A stretch of DNA of 64,000 nucleotides, taken from positions 248,001 through 312,000 of the forward strand of contig NC_089193.1 of the NCBI RefSeq assembly GCF_947507565.1, in the 5' to 3' direction. Shown here one piece after another: positions 35,546-45,769 of this stretch. The stretch is from Oscarella lobularis. Taxonomy: Eukaryota; Porifera; Homoscleromorpha; Homosclerophorida; Oscarellidae. Each line of letters begins with the position of its first letter. Position 1 is the first letter of the stretch. Position numbers and translations under genes: made by a program. The notes below the pieces were generated by a model, which had not been told where the DNA came from, did not search any database, and saw nothing but the letters and a program-made list of their open reading frames with translations.

Positions 35546-36109
35546 AAAAGTTCTTTTATCTCTATTTCGCTTTGTGCTGCTTTAATCTAGCCTCGTCCCT
35601 AGATCTTTTTTCGTGGTAGACTCGCTTGTACGGTTAGAAGAGCCGGTAATTTATTGACGGTTTTGTAAGCGACGTCACGACGAAGACGCCGTAGATGACG
35701 CCTCCGATCAGACTCGGCGGATCTGCAGACTCGCAGGAGTATATACGTCGGCGTAGTGTTAATCAGCATGTTCAAGAAAGCGAAAGGCTTTAAAGCGAAG
35801 GAAAATGACTCGATTGGCGTTCATGAACACGCTGTTTAACCCGTCTAGAGGATCATCATTGTTGATGCGCACCTTTTGCACGGCTAGCCATCGCAGCAAG
35901 TAGACAAAAATTCCAATGGATAGTTCACTAGTGAGACCATGCGGGCAAAGCCCAAACGAGAAGATGTAAAAAGGCCGTGTCAGAGCCTGAGGTCGTGGAT
36001 AAGACAGCCACAACGCATTTAATTTAATTATATAGAACAATTACCTTTCAGTGAGGAAGCCAGGCGAAAGCCTGCGTGGTTCATGCAGTGCATGATTGTG
36101 GCGTAAAAC

Positions 36110-37050
36110 AAGGAAGTGACCGCATACAGTAATATAAATATATGTAAATTAGCGTTGCGGCGAGACGAATCGCTTATCTAAAAGCATTTCAGGGAGAGCA
36201 TTCACAATTGCCATCTTCAGGAGACGACAGAAAATAGAAGCGGCCCGCGGAACATGCACTCGGCGCACTCGCTTCGTCTCTGACTGGTACTACTGAGAAA
36301 TGGCTCTTTATTTGTTTTAGCGCTATTACCACAGGCCATTAGCACTCTACCGAAAATTCCTGAACCGGTCGCATCAGGCAGGTTGTCGTCACCTTTGCGT
36401 TTAAAAAAAACGTCGTGTCAATTGTTGGTTTCGCTGACGTGGGTGGCTATATTCGTATCTCTTAGGTAAGTGCGCCACCTAATCGAATATTTCAGTAATC
36501 GCACGTTCCACGAATGTCTAACGTAATGTTTTCGAGCAGGGGGGAGAGAGAGAGGGGAGAGGACAAGACAGGGGGAGGCGCCGGATGGTATAGCCGCCAG
36601 GTAGTAGAGGCGATCGATGTTTTTATTTGAGACACTCTCGCCTTTGAAAAAAAGTCGTTAGGCTCGTAGAGAGACTTTCTATGACATCCCATGAGAAATG
36701 TTCTAAGTGCAGCTTCTCTTGAGTACACATCCGCGGCGTGCTTCACAGTGGCTAGAATTTCCCTAAAGCGACGCTTATACGTGAGAACGCCGAGGTGTCT
36801 ATCGGAAAACCCTTCTTCTCAAAAGGCAGAGTTTTCCGTTACTCGCGCACAGCGTTGTGATGTCGCGTAAAATGCTTTTGTAACGATGTATATGCGCATG
36901 GGGCTTCCATTCCAGATAGAGCTTCGTTGATTTAAGTTCTATATTCGTCCGTGGCGCGTAGCTTTGGTTAAGAATTTCCATAAAGTGATGAATAGACAAA
37001 TGCAGGAAGCGATCGCAGAGCGCAAGCGCAAGGGGCTAGGGATACGGTGG
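36110..37050. other. Intergenic region upstream of the crystallin gene
   Basis: A GA-rich tract at 36538-36575. No gene supported; open frames here start at non-ATG codons. Confidence 0.4.
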
Positions 37051-37055
37051 ATACC

Positions 37056-37063
37056 TATAAAAG
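37056..37063 (+). promoter_or_regulatory. TATA box of the crystallin-domain gene
   Basis: TATAAAAG lies 57 bp before the chosen ATG (37120), leaving room for a start site near 37090. This favours ATG 37120 over the longer upstream open frame, whose codons would overlap the TATA box. Confidence 0.6.
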
Positions 37064-37119
37064 GAGAGCAACTTCGCCGCAAACGACTTCCAACCGACTC
37101 ATTCCACGGGTTCAACACA

Positions 37120-37653
37120 ATGACGGATTATGATCAAGTTAGGTTCATCTTCCATAGCGGCCGCTCAGACGTTATCAGCTCAGACACTGTCAACTCCATG
37201 AGGGACGATCTACCAGATGGCATAAAAGCATTTCAAGTCATAGGACGTAAACGATGGATTCTTTACCGATATCGGCGATTCAACCAAGACGAAGGATCAG
37301 ACGACGCCTCGAATCACCGCATCATCGACGAGACGTCTGGCGAAGTCGAATATAGCGTCAAGTCAATGCGAGAAGTCTCTGCGTCGCTGATAGTGTTCGA
37401 GAAGCAAAACTACGGAGGCGAATCGTGCCAATTCAACGAAGACTGTCCCTTTGACAGAGTGATGTTTGGCTATTCGATGAAAGAAACTGCTTCTTCGGCA
37501 ATCGTTAACACTTTGTACAGGCCGTACGAATTTTTCACCGAACCTTTCTTTACAGGGCTATCTGCGGTAAAAGCCCGCGGTGATTATCCCAATTGTGACG
37601 CCATTGGGCTGAAGTCACTGGGAAGTGCTCGGTTGAGAGGAGACTATTGGTGA
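37120..37653 (+). CDS. Beta/gamma-crystallin-type protein, single exon
   Basis: A 177-residue intronless protein with two beta/gamma-crystallin Greek-key domains. The C-terminal half is clearest: SASLIVFEKQNYGGESCQF opens a motif with the usual aromatic-NYGG pattern, and GDYPNCDAIGLKSLGSARL closes the domain in the standard way. The N-terminal half (VRFIFHSGRSD, KRWILYRYRRF) looks like a more diverged pair of motifs. No signal peptide, so it is probably cytosolic; Ca2+ binding is possible for this family but its residues were not checked. The start is chosen by the TATA box at 37056. Being intronless in a region of multi-exon genes is notable and could mean retroposition, though a TATA box argues for a resident promoter. 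Confidence 0.75.
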   Translation: MTDYDQVRFIFHSGRSDVISSDTVNSMRDDLPDGIKAFQVIGRKRWILYRYRRFNQDEGSDDASNHRIIDETSGEVEYSVKSMREVSASLIVFEKQNYGGESCQFNEDCPFDRVMFGYSMKETASSAIVNTLYRPYEFFTEPFFTGLSAVKARGDYPNCDAIGLKSLGSARLRGDYW

Positions 37654-37659
37654 TGCCAG

Positions 37660-38880
37660 TGTAAGAGAAGACGCGATTTCTTCCACGCTCGTCTTTTCTT
37701 TGTTTATGTGTCTTGTCTATGTTTTGTGCACTAACAATACAATTTGATTATCAAGAGGCGTGGCAATACAGGTGGCTCGAAACGAATTCGAATGGATCAC
37801 CGCCTTCTTTTCTTTTACCGAGGCGACGGTCTGCGGCGAGCTCGAGGCGACCGTCCGCGGCGAGAGAGTACTCGCGCAGCCTTCGAAGACTGAAGCGCTG
37901 CTCGACTTCGATCAAACACCGACGAAACATCATGAGAGAGCCAAGTGAAGAGACGAATTTGCTCGAATCTGTCCGATTCTGTCCATGCACAGTGACGTCG
38001 AGTGTCATGTCATAGGTTCGGTCGTTGCTGCTCTGCTTGAAGGACGGATAGTAGTGTGTCTTGTTTATGAGTGATTCGTCAGAGAAGGGTAGGGTAGCGT
38101 AGGTAGGCGTGGCTCCATAAAGAAAAATGTTTGCTTGGCTCATGAGACTCATGCCATGCTTTTAAGACACTTTCTCGGTCCCGGATGCTCCGCAACCGTC
38201 GACTGTTGTTGCGAGGCATCCGAGAAAGCGTCTGGGTAAGAGGCTATGAAAGGTCGTATATCAATGTGTAGCTATTTCAGTGTATAACTGAAGCAGTTTG
38301 GCTTTGGTGTGATCAAAGCGCTAAACACCACAAAAAAGTATTTTTTTCGAAATGATGAAGTTGAAAATGACTGATTTCTGACTACGCGTTGATAAACGTC
38401 AGAGAAAATTGAAAAAACAATAATTGTATTTCGCTCACCCTCTATAAGAAACGAGACGTGGATTGCCGCATTCGGTTGAGAAAGAAGGCTATTTGAAACA
38501 CCACGTGACTAAAGACGATGCGCGCGTTATATGTACTTTCCTCCCTGGAGACTAACCAGAGACTGGCTTACGTCGATCGTCCTCAGTTGAAGCATTTGAT
38601 CACAGGTACGTCTCGTAATCATGCACCTCTCACCCAAAAACGTCGTTAGCGGGCAGCTAACCGATTTCAATCGTGGGACGCGTCTGCATAGGTAATGAAA
38701 TGAATTTCTTGGGAGAAGCCTAGCCTCGGATCCAGGCCGCTCTCAGCTAGCAAGGTTCATGGGAGAAGCCTCGGTCCGCAGGTGCATCCAAACGTGCAGG
38801 CGTTGTTATTGGGGCTCTTTACTTCCACTTTAAAACGTTCGTCTCTTTTTATGAGATCGATGGCCATCATCGTCTCTTTA
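37660..38880. other. Intergenic region right of the crystallin gene
   Basis: 38163-38233 is a short imperfect inverted repeat (ACACTTTCTCGGTCCCGGATGC against GCATCCGAGAAAGCGTCT). No gene supported; the frames at 37751-38152 overlap on both strands in CG-rich sequence. Confidence 0.4.
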
Positions 38881-38884
38881 TGAT

Positions 38885-39600
38885 TATATGAGTCACAGGG
38901 GTTCATCTCCCACTCCCTGTAGTTTCTATATTTTTTTACGAGTCATAGGCTGCTCCACTCCCACTCCTGTATCAAATATCATTCACAGGCTTCTGCACTC
39001 CCACTCCCTATACTTCCTGTGTTTAATTATCAGTTACAGGCAGCTCCACTCTCATTCTCTATACTTCCTATTTTTTTGTTATTAGTCATGGGCTGCTCCA
39101 ATCCCACTCCCTATAGACCACTTGCACGTGATGTCACCGTGCAAGTGTTCTATACTTCCTATATTTTGTTATGAGTCATACATGTAGGCTTCTGCACTCC
39201 AACTCCCTGTACTTTCTATATTTTTTATGAGTCATAGGCTGCTCCACTCCCACTCCCTCTATTTAATTATCAGTCACAGGCAGCTCCACTCTCACTCCCT
39301 ATACTTCCTATATATTTGTTATGAGTGACAGGCTGCTCAACTATCACTCCCTACACTTCCTGTATTTATTTATGAGACACAGGCTGCTCGACTCCCACTC
39401 CCCATAATTCTTGTTTTTATTTATGAATGACAGTTTGCTCGACTCCCACTCACTATACTTCCTTTATTTAATTTTGAGTCACAGACCACTCGTCTCCCAC
39501 TCCCTTTTTTTTTAAATATGAGTCACAGGCTGCTCGTCTCCCACTCTCTATACTTCCTGTATTTATTTGTGAGCCACATGCTGCTTGACTCCGACTCTCT
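38885..39600. repeat. Minisatellite array 2, same family as array 1
   Basis: About a dozen units of GAGTCACAGGCTGCTCCACT + CCCACTCCCTATACTTCCTG type, in the same orientation as 34740-35545. One unit is interrupted near 39116-39150 by a short palindrome (CACTTGCACGTGATGTCACCGTGCAAGTG). Confidence 0.85.
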
Positions 39601-39869
39601 GTACGAGTTGCTGTCTATTGACAGTCTTGCGTCAGCTCATTGTGTTGAGAAGACCTCTCTGCTTGCACTGGCATGGATATAAGGGCCTTCGATGACGTCT
39701 GTGTAGATCCTGACTTAGAGTGACCGAAGCCAACTGCAAATGCCCTTCTTTGTTTCAGACGCATCAGACTATACAGCAAAGGAGGCTGGATTGTAGTCCT
39801 TCTGAAGAAGCTATACAGAATCTCAGAGCGTAGGTACTGCGCAGGCGCTTGATAATTGCATTACCAATG

Positions 39870-40750
39870 AGAGATAGAGAAGGAGAGGGATGTGAAACTC
39901 CCCCTTATCACGTGACTTTTTCTGGTCACAGGATTGAAGCCCTTTCGATCGCAGGATGTTCGCGCCGCTGTACAAGGCGCGAGGGTTTTTACTTGCAACT
40001 GTAGGAAATATAGAAGGATCAATGCGTAGAATCTAATTCCTCAATTGAAAAGGCTGCCACTAGGCGTATAGCGAGATCGTTGCAGCGGTTGATACTTGCT
40101 TCTCTCCTTTGCCTGGCTGCTGTGCTATCTCCGTATGACAATAGGGTGCCCAGAAAACCTCTGTTTGACCTTGCTTACGATTTTTTTTCCGTCGTCACTG
40201 GTTGTACAAAATGCGATCTTATGACGACATTGAAACACGGCGATGGCCGACCACAACACCGTTCGCTCCGTAAAGCGATGCGCTCTCAAACAAACCAAAT
40301 TGTATGGCAATCGGAGTTTTCGTTAGAGTGTGGGAGGGTGCAAAACGCGACCATGAAGACACGCCCAGGAAGGCGCCTTTTAGCGAATTACGTCGGAACG
40401 GCAGCTTAATTTCGCAAACTATCTCCTGCATTCGATAGCGGAACGTCTTGGCAATTTAGTAGACCCATTGGTTTGGAAAAATTCACAAAGGCAAAAAGCG
40501 AGAGGGTGCAAAGTAAAATTTATGCACCGGGCAGGTGTTTGGTGCCTTATGCGGAGACCGAACACTTATGAACGGTCATATAAGCGTCAGTTTATATCCA
40601 AAGTATCAGTTTTTGAAAATAATTCTCCTACTGACTGCAACAGAAATAGACGAAATGAGGCGCTTGTACAAGGTTATACGGGACGGCTTCATTCCTCTGA
40701 CCAGGAAAGTCACGTGATAAGGGGGACATCCCTCTCCTCTCTATATCTTG
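39870..40750. mobile_element. MITE-like element, same terminal family as 16539-17452
   Basis: Inverted ends at 39871-39929 and 40690-40748 share AGGAGAGGGATGT and TTATCACGTGAC. The inside holds overlapping open frames without a recognisable domain. The right end abuts the Helitron-like terminus at about 40752. Confidence 0.6.
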
Positions 40751-40751
40751 T

Positions 40752-41040
40752 ACTAGCTGCAATACCCGTTCTTCGAACGGGTGCTTTTGAATATAAGTAT
40801 ATATCGAGAGAGAGGTTTGAAGAGTTATTCATTTATTGTTATAACCTCGGGATAAACAATGTTTTTAGTTGTAGTGTCTGCTAAAATGAAAAGGTTTCCC
40901 GGAGTCGATACACGTGACCACTCAACGTAAAACTGTCCCTGAGAAAAGCACGGTTCTTGGAGGTCTAAGCCACATGTGCGTAGGGTTTAGCCTTGCGATT
41001 TATTGATCGTCATAGCGAATGAGTGTATACCCGTCTTGGA
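40752..41040 (-). pseudogene. Helitron remnant: 3' terminus and decayed C-terminal helicase fragment
   Basis: On the minus strand, about 41040-40870 encodes FAMTINKSQG, a stop, then TLRTCGLDLQEPCFSQGQFY and LADTTTKN. This matches the last motifs of PIF1-type helicases in Helitron Rep/Hel proteins. The stop (TAA) sits where the family has Gln after KSQG. Downstream, ACCCGTTCGAAGAACGGGT forms a perfect hairpin, then ATTGCAGCTAG followed by T. This is the expected Helitron 3' end (hairpin, CTAG, insertion before T). The fragment is inactive. Confidence 0.7.
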
Positions 41041-41235
41041 CGGGTATATGAATGTGTTCACGCAGCAATTGAAGTACTGCGCGCGTTTTGTAATATCCCC
41101 AGACCACATCAGCGGAGAGAACCTCTCCGCTGGTTTGGCATGGGTACCCGCACCGGAGATACCCAGATCGCACCGCGAGGATGAGGATAACCACAAAATG
41201 TTTCTGTACAATTGTTGGAGGTGTAAGGTTTATAG

Positions 41236-41570
41236 TGAAATAGGTGTACCAGAGATTTCTTTGGCCACAGGTGTACCTTCGATCACTGTGGTCACAGGTG
41301 TACGTGTGATCACTGTAGTGGTGGACCTCTGGCCACATGCAGTGATCACGGGTACAACTGTGGCCAAAGTGATCCTGTGTACACCTGTGGCCCAAGTGCA
41401 AGTACACTTGTGGCCACAGTGATCACAGGTACATCTGTGAACACAGCGAACAGAGGTATACCTGTAGTTAGAGGTATCTGGTATACACCTGTGACTGTGG
41501 CCCCACTGTTCTCTGGTATACCTGTGACCACAGAGATGTCTGGTACAACTGTTATAACAGTAACACCTCA
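41236..41570. repeat. Array of degenerate GTGTACCTGTGATCACTGTGGCC motifs
   Basis: Roughly a dozen short, partly palindromic units built from GGTGTACCTG, TGATCACTGTG and TGTGGCCACAG, on both strands. No coding meaning is apparent, although several frames stay open because the units avoid stops. It lies between the helicase fragment and the Helitron-end array. Confidence 0.75.
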
Positions 41571-41584
41571 AACCTCTAGCTCTC

Positions 41585-42400
41585 TCGATATATACCTATA
41601 TTCAAAAGCACCCGTTCGAAGAACGGATATTGCGGCTAGCTACAAAGCGAAGACAATGCGCATTCCCGAGGTTATAACAGTAACACCTCAAACCTCTCTC
41701 TCTCGATATACACGTGTATTCAAAAGCACCCGTTCGAAGAACGGGTATATTGCGGCTAGCTACAAAGCGAAGACAATGCGCATTCCCGAGGTTATATAAA
41801 ACTTACACCTCAAACCTCTCTCTCGACATATACATATATTCAAAAGCACCCGTTCGAAGAACGGATATTGCGGCTAGCTACAAAGCGAAGACAATGCGCA
41901 TTCCCGAAGTTATAACAGTAGCACCTCAAACCTCTCTCTCGATATGCACTTATATTCAAAAGCACCCGTTCGAAGAACGGGTATATTGCGGCTAGCTACA
42001 AAGCGAAGACAATGCGCATTCCCGAGGTTATATAACACTTACACCTCAAACCTCTCTCTCGACATGTGGTATACATATATTCAAACGCACCCGTTCGAAG
42101 AACGGATATTGCGGCTAGCTACAAAGCGAAGACAATGCGCGTACCCGAGGTTATAACAGTAACACCTCAAACGGATATTGCGGCTAGCTACAAAGCGAAA
42201 ACAATGCGCATTCCCGAGGTTATATAACACTTACACCTCAAACCTCTCTCTCGACATACATACAGTACACTTATATCGAAAAGCACCCGTTCGAAGAACG
42301 GGTATATTGCGGCTAGCTACAAAGCGAAGACAATGCGCATTCCCGAGATTATAACAGTAACACCTCCGCTCAAAGATTGCGGCTAGCTACAGAGCGAAGA
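41585..42400 (+). repeat. Tandem array of eight Helitron-like 3' termini
   Basis: Units of about 120 bp (two shorter) contain AGCACCCGTTCGAAGAACGG, TATTGCGGCTAG, then CTACAAAGCGAAGACAATGC and TTATAACAGTAACACCTC. GCGGCTAG occurs near 41632, 41752, 41870, 41989, 42111, 42180, 42309 and 42379. The sequence before each GCGGCTAG is the same hairpin terminus as at 40752, in opposite orientation, so the array and the helicase fragment form an overall inverted arrangement. Confidence 0.8.
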
Positions 42401-42650
42401 CAATGCGCATGCGCCGATCGACGACGCAATTGTCGATGACGCAATTGGAACGCGGTCGAGCTCGTCGACCTTCGCGAGGTCCGATCGACGATCGCGCAAT
42501 TGGAACGCGGTGGGCGAGCTCGTCGCGACGTCTCCTTCGCGATGTCCGATCGACGACGCCCCTTTCGATGACGCAATCAAGATGGCGACACGCAGGGTAT
42601 CCGGGTACCCCCCCGTCGAGTCCCCGGAGGCGTGTTCGCCATATATATGT
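42400..42650. other. CG-rich promoter-side sequence of the sialyltransferase gene
   Basis: Rich in CGATCGACGACGC-type motifs with overlapping open frames on both strands. The frames are composition-driven. The segment directly precedes the ATG at 42653 and may include its promoter. Confidence 0.35.
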
Positions 42651-42652
42651 AG

Positions 42653-44591
42653 ATGGCAACCAGGCTTTCGTTCCTTTTCGCTTACGCCGTCATCCTTTCT
42701 GTTATCCTCAACGCAATGCTGTATCGTAGTCGATTGATAGCAAAATGGGTTCCCACTGATGGCGACTGCACGTCCGTTAGTTCGACGCAGTCAAGTAACG
42801 AAGCGCTTTGCTGTAAGTACAGTCCTTCCTCTGTAAAGCAGAGTGCCTGGCTCTTCCCATGCCAGAACGGGCACAAAGCAATTTCTGAGAATGCTTTCTA
42901 TAAAAGCAAGTAGATATACGGTTGCCTGCAATTCTACCTAAGCTTACGTTTTTATAAGACACGCACTAAGCGTTAGCCTCGGTTCCAGACCCTCTCTCCC
43001 CCGGATGTTACCGATCCTTGGAGTCTGGTACGTCCGATCCTTGGAGTCTGGTACGGTCCCGCCTCTAACCCCGCCTATTATGACGTGAGGGAACTGTATG
43101 GTAACGATGGTGTAACCGACCTGTAAATCCTCCGTTCGCACCCATTTTCGCCCTCAGAAGCTATCCGATCTGTGTTGGCCGCTTACACTTCGTAGTAAAA
43201 GCCACTTCTATCCGATCGAGGCCCCTTTCAACACAGATCGGAAGATCAGAGATAGCTTCTGAGGGCGAAATGGGTGCGAACGGAGGATTTACAGGTCGGT
43301 TACAACATACTGTTCCCCCACGTCATAATAGGCGGGGTTAGGGACGGGACCGTACCAGACCCTCTCTCCAAGGATCGGTAACATCCGGGGGAGAGAGGGT
43401 CTGGAACCGAGGCTAAGTAAGGGTTGTACGCTCAATTATTATTACTCCATGCACTGCATGTAGTTTCAACCCGCAGCTAAAAGTTCCTATGAGTAAAGAG
43501 TTGTTCCCTTATTTTTTCTTTCCTCCGGTAATCGATTGGCAGATCGAGTGGGCGTGCCAACAAAATCCAAGTGGTTTTGTGACATCTATATGAACAGAAC
43601 GAGTAAAATAAAGATATTCCTTACCCCGGGTGATCCGCCTATATCAAGCGAAACAGCCAGTTTCATTGCAGTATAATCGCATTGTTTGTCTGTTGCATCG
43701 AAATATGACTATGTTTGTAGAGGAAAGGCTCAACGTCGCTTGCTGCCAAAGCAGCAGCAGCGGCTGCTGCGAGTACCGTTTCTAATGAAAACATCTTTGA
43801 TCAATTGAGACGGACAAGAGAAAAACTGACTTGTGCAGTCGTCGGTAATTCCGCTAATCTACTCAATTCGCGGTGCGGTCCTGTCATTGATCAGAACGAC
43901 GTAGTGATAAGGCAACTCTGCGTGCATCTTTTTGTTATCTATAGTAATCTTCTAACTTAGAATGAACGCGGCTGCAACCAAGGGTTACGAAAAGGATGTA
44001 GGCAGCAGGACGACATTTCAGTCGCTTTATCAGCGAATAGAAAAGGAATATAAAAAGCCTAACAAAGTGCTTCTTGTATCTGTGCATACTAAAGAACTCA
44101 GATGGGCTGCACGTGCCGCAGGAAATCTTCACTTGACACCGTCTGACGTATATACTTTCCTGAAAACCGATATACTGAAAGCAATTCATATTAATCTCAA
44201 GTCTCTAGGTGTATTTAGTGCATCCAGCGTTTGTCCGTGCAGTGACAATGGAAGTACTTGGAGAAAAGAAGGCCACAATTACATCAGGTGCCCTTCTTCT
44301 TACCTTGGCTGTTCACCTTTGCAATGAAGTGAGCTTAGCTCCATAACAGCTGCCGTGTACCTGCTCTACATGTACTGTTCTCGTTCTATCCAGGTAAACG
44401 TTTTTGGGTTTGGTCGAAATGAAAAGGGTTTGTATTCGCATTATGACAGAGAAATTGCTCCAGAGAGAGCGCTGAAAATCGTCAGTTTCCACCCGCTGAA
44501 AGAAGAAGAAGAGTATCGAAATAAATTAGTCGAAGGCGGCATTATAAGAGTGTATAAAGGGAAAACAAACAGTTCCTCTCTCTGTGAGTGA
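42653..44591 (+). CDS. GT29 sialyltransferase-like type II Golgi glycosyltransferase
   Basis: Expected to transfer sialic acid from CMP-sialic acid to glycans in the Golgi. Six exons in continuous phase: 42653-42812, 43543-43629, 43755-43911, 43961-44147, 44209-44328, 44394-44591, giving 302 residues, near the family's lower size. A type II signal anchor opens the protein (LSFLFAYAVILSVILNAML). Sialylmotif L starts at about residue 109 (CAVVGNSANLLNSRCGPVID, then NDVVIR) and continues with YEKDVGSRTT. Sialylmotif S has VHPAFVR, TSGALLLTLAVHLCNE and VFGFGR; SHYDRE lies where the VS His/Glu pair is expected. Intron 3 has a GC donor (AAG|GCAACT). The acceptor of exon 3 is the least certain boundary. 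Acceptor and linkage specificity cannot be read from the sequence. Confidence 0.85.
42973..43414. mobile_element. MITE-like inverted repeat in intron 1 of the sialyltransferase gene
   Basis: The arms, running inward from GCCTCGGTTCCAGACCCTCT (42975) and its complement (to 43413), are about 200 bp with a spacer near 43180-43220. The left arm has an internal duplication (CGATCCTTGGAGTCTGGTAC twice). No open frame of note. Confidence 0.75.
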
Positions 44592-44666
44592 AACGTCTTA
44601 GGCTATATTCCTCTTCGGTTGAAATTAATACTGATATAGTCATGTGGCACCTTAAAAAAAAGATTT

Positions 44667-45584
44667 TTATATCGTGTGTTCAGTCATGCTTTCAAGCTCG
44701 TCATTGTTTACCCCCGAGCCTATGCCAAGTGCTATTATTTTAATCCCAGGAATTGCTTCAGCAATGCTGTCCGCGACCGGTCCTGGTCTAGAGTTCCAAT
44801 ATCTTTGTCCACCAGTAATTAAGAACAATTATTGGTTTTTGACTATTCAAGCGCATGCCCGCGTTCACCTTCAGAATTTGATCTCTGACCATTTCGAGGG
44901 CTTCACCTGTTGCTGCTCCTCCGCGTATGTGCGGTAAACATCGTAATAGATCTTCAAGCTTGTTCACGTCCTTATAATTTTTCTCAAACGCATTCAAGTC
45001 AACAACGACTTGTACTCCTGAAGAGAAGCCAGCCTGGTAATGTCGTTCCCATTGCAAGGGCTGCTGAAATGACATAGATGTAAGAGCAACTTGACCATAG
45101 CGTCAACAGCTTTGTTAGACTCGTCGGCAGATATGCTGCAAGAGCTGTCGACTACGACAACCAAAACGCGTTCGACCGGACTGGCGCCTTCCGAGCAAGG
45201 ACACGTGCAGGGAGAGAATGGGTAACGTTTGCGTCGCCCAGAACGCGAAAGCAGCCTTCCTATTTGATTCGTGATGTTTCTTGTCCACGCGTTCGGACTT
45301 GGCGGACCGCCCGTGGCGGTAGGGTCAACGTCGTCGCCAAGGGCTCGACTAAGTTTGATAGCACTGACAGAGTCCACCATCGTGATTTGCAGACCTGCAA
45401 AACCGCGGTTTAGAAACAAACAGTATCTTGTATGGACTAACAGTCGGGCACGTTGGCGCGTCTCTCTCTGCGGCGGGCAGTTCTTTCCCGTGGACACAAT
45501 TTGTCGAGTCCGGTCGTCCACAGCTAGATAGCCATTGGGGCAACGTGTGGCGTACACCATGCATGTCCGTTGCAGATTACGCAC
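44667..45584 (-). pseudogene. VWA-domain gene broken by two frameshifts
   Basis: A von Willebrand A domain is recognisable in three frame segments. Segment 1 holds VERVLVVVVDSSCSISADES, including the MIDAS DSSCS. Segment 2, in another frame, holds GFSSGVQVVVDLN and GGAATGEALEMV (MIDAS Thr), up to KPIIVL. Segment 3, one base shifted at 44820-44822, holds ITGGQRYWNS, PGIKIIALGIGSGVNNDELE and a stop at 44667. The first shift falls near 45024-45034. No intron of workable length explains either. Upstream is a Cys-containing stretch (CMVYATRCPNGYLAV) and perhaps further exons: 45761-45686 reads VIGNKTVHREEDQQDLDVTV between good splice sites. It converges on the sialyltransferase gene. It is either a recent pseudogene or carries two indel errors in the sequence. 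Confidence 0.7.
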
Positions 45585-45769
45585 TTCATTTCGGCTAGCT
45601 GATAGCTCTGTACTGAGCTAGTCTTACTCCAGGGATCTGCAAGTTCCTGCGGTCGCTTAGGAAACGTAATCGAATAGGAACTTACTATTCGTATACAAAC
45701 ACGGTCACATCCAGGTCCTGTTGATCTTCTTCGCGGTGGACTGTTTTGTTTCCTATTACCTAAGCAACG

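Larger units (their letters stand above)
33901..36110 (-). other. Possible unknown gene on the minus strand with a minisatellite intron
   Basis: Three open stretches on the same strand look protein-like: 36040-35759 (SELSIGIFVYLLRWLAVQKV), 34544-34197 (a hydrophobic run DIDLSIIVTYFLVT) and 34125-33901 (YAAIASLQSGL after a TTTCTTGTAG acceptor). A GTCGTGAG donor near 34215 could join the second to the third. A short ATG exon near 36091 ends in a GTAATT donor. The segments hint at a membrane protein, but phases do not close cleanly and no family is recognised. The 34.74-35.54 kb minisatellite would be intronic. Confidence 0.25.

Noticed and set aside
40752-41040. Host PIF1 helicase gene
   Set aside because: Only the last motifs are present, with an internal stop, and they adjoin a Helitron-type terminus.
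41230-41571. Overlapping long open frames on both strands near the Helitron array
   Set aside because: They arise from stop-poor repeated words and encode only repeat products.
44674-44937. Plus-strand frame downstream of the sialyltransferase
   Set aside because: Antisense to the VWA domain, which is recognisable on the minus strand.
45040-45110. A short intron explaining the VWA frameshift
   Set aside because: The only GT...TTTCAG candidate is 32 bp, below any intron here, and it removes helix residues that fit the family.
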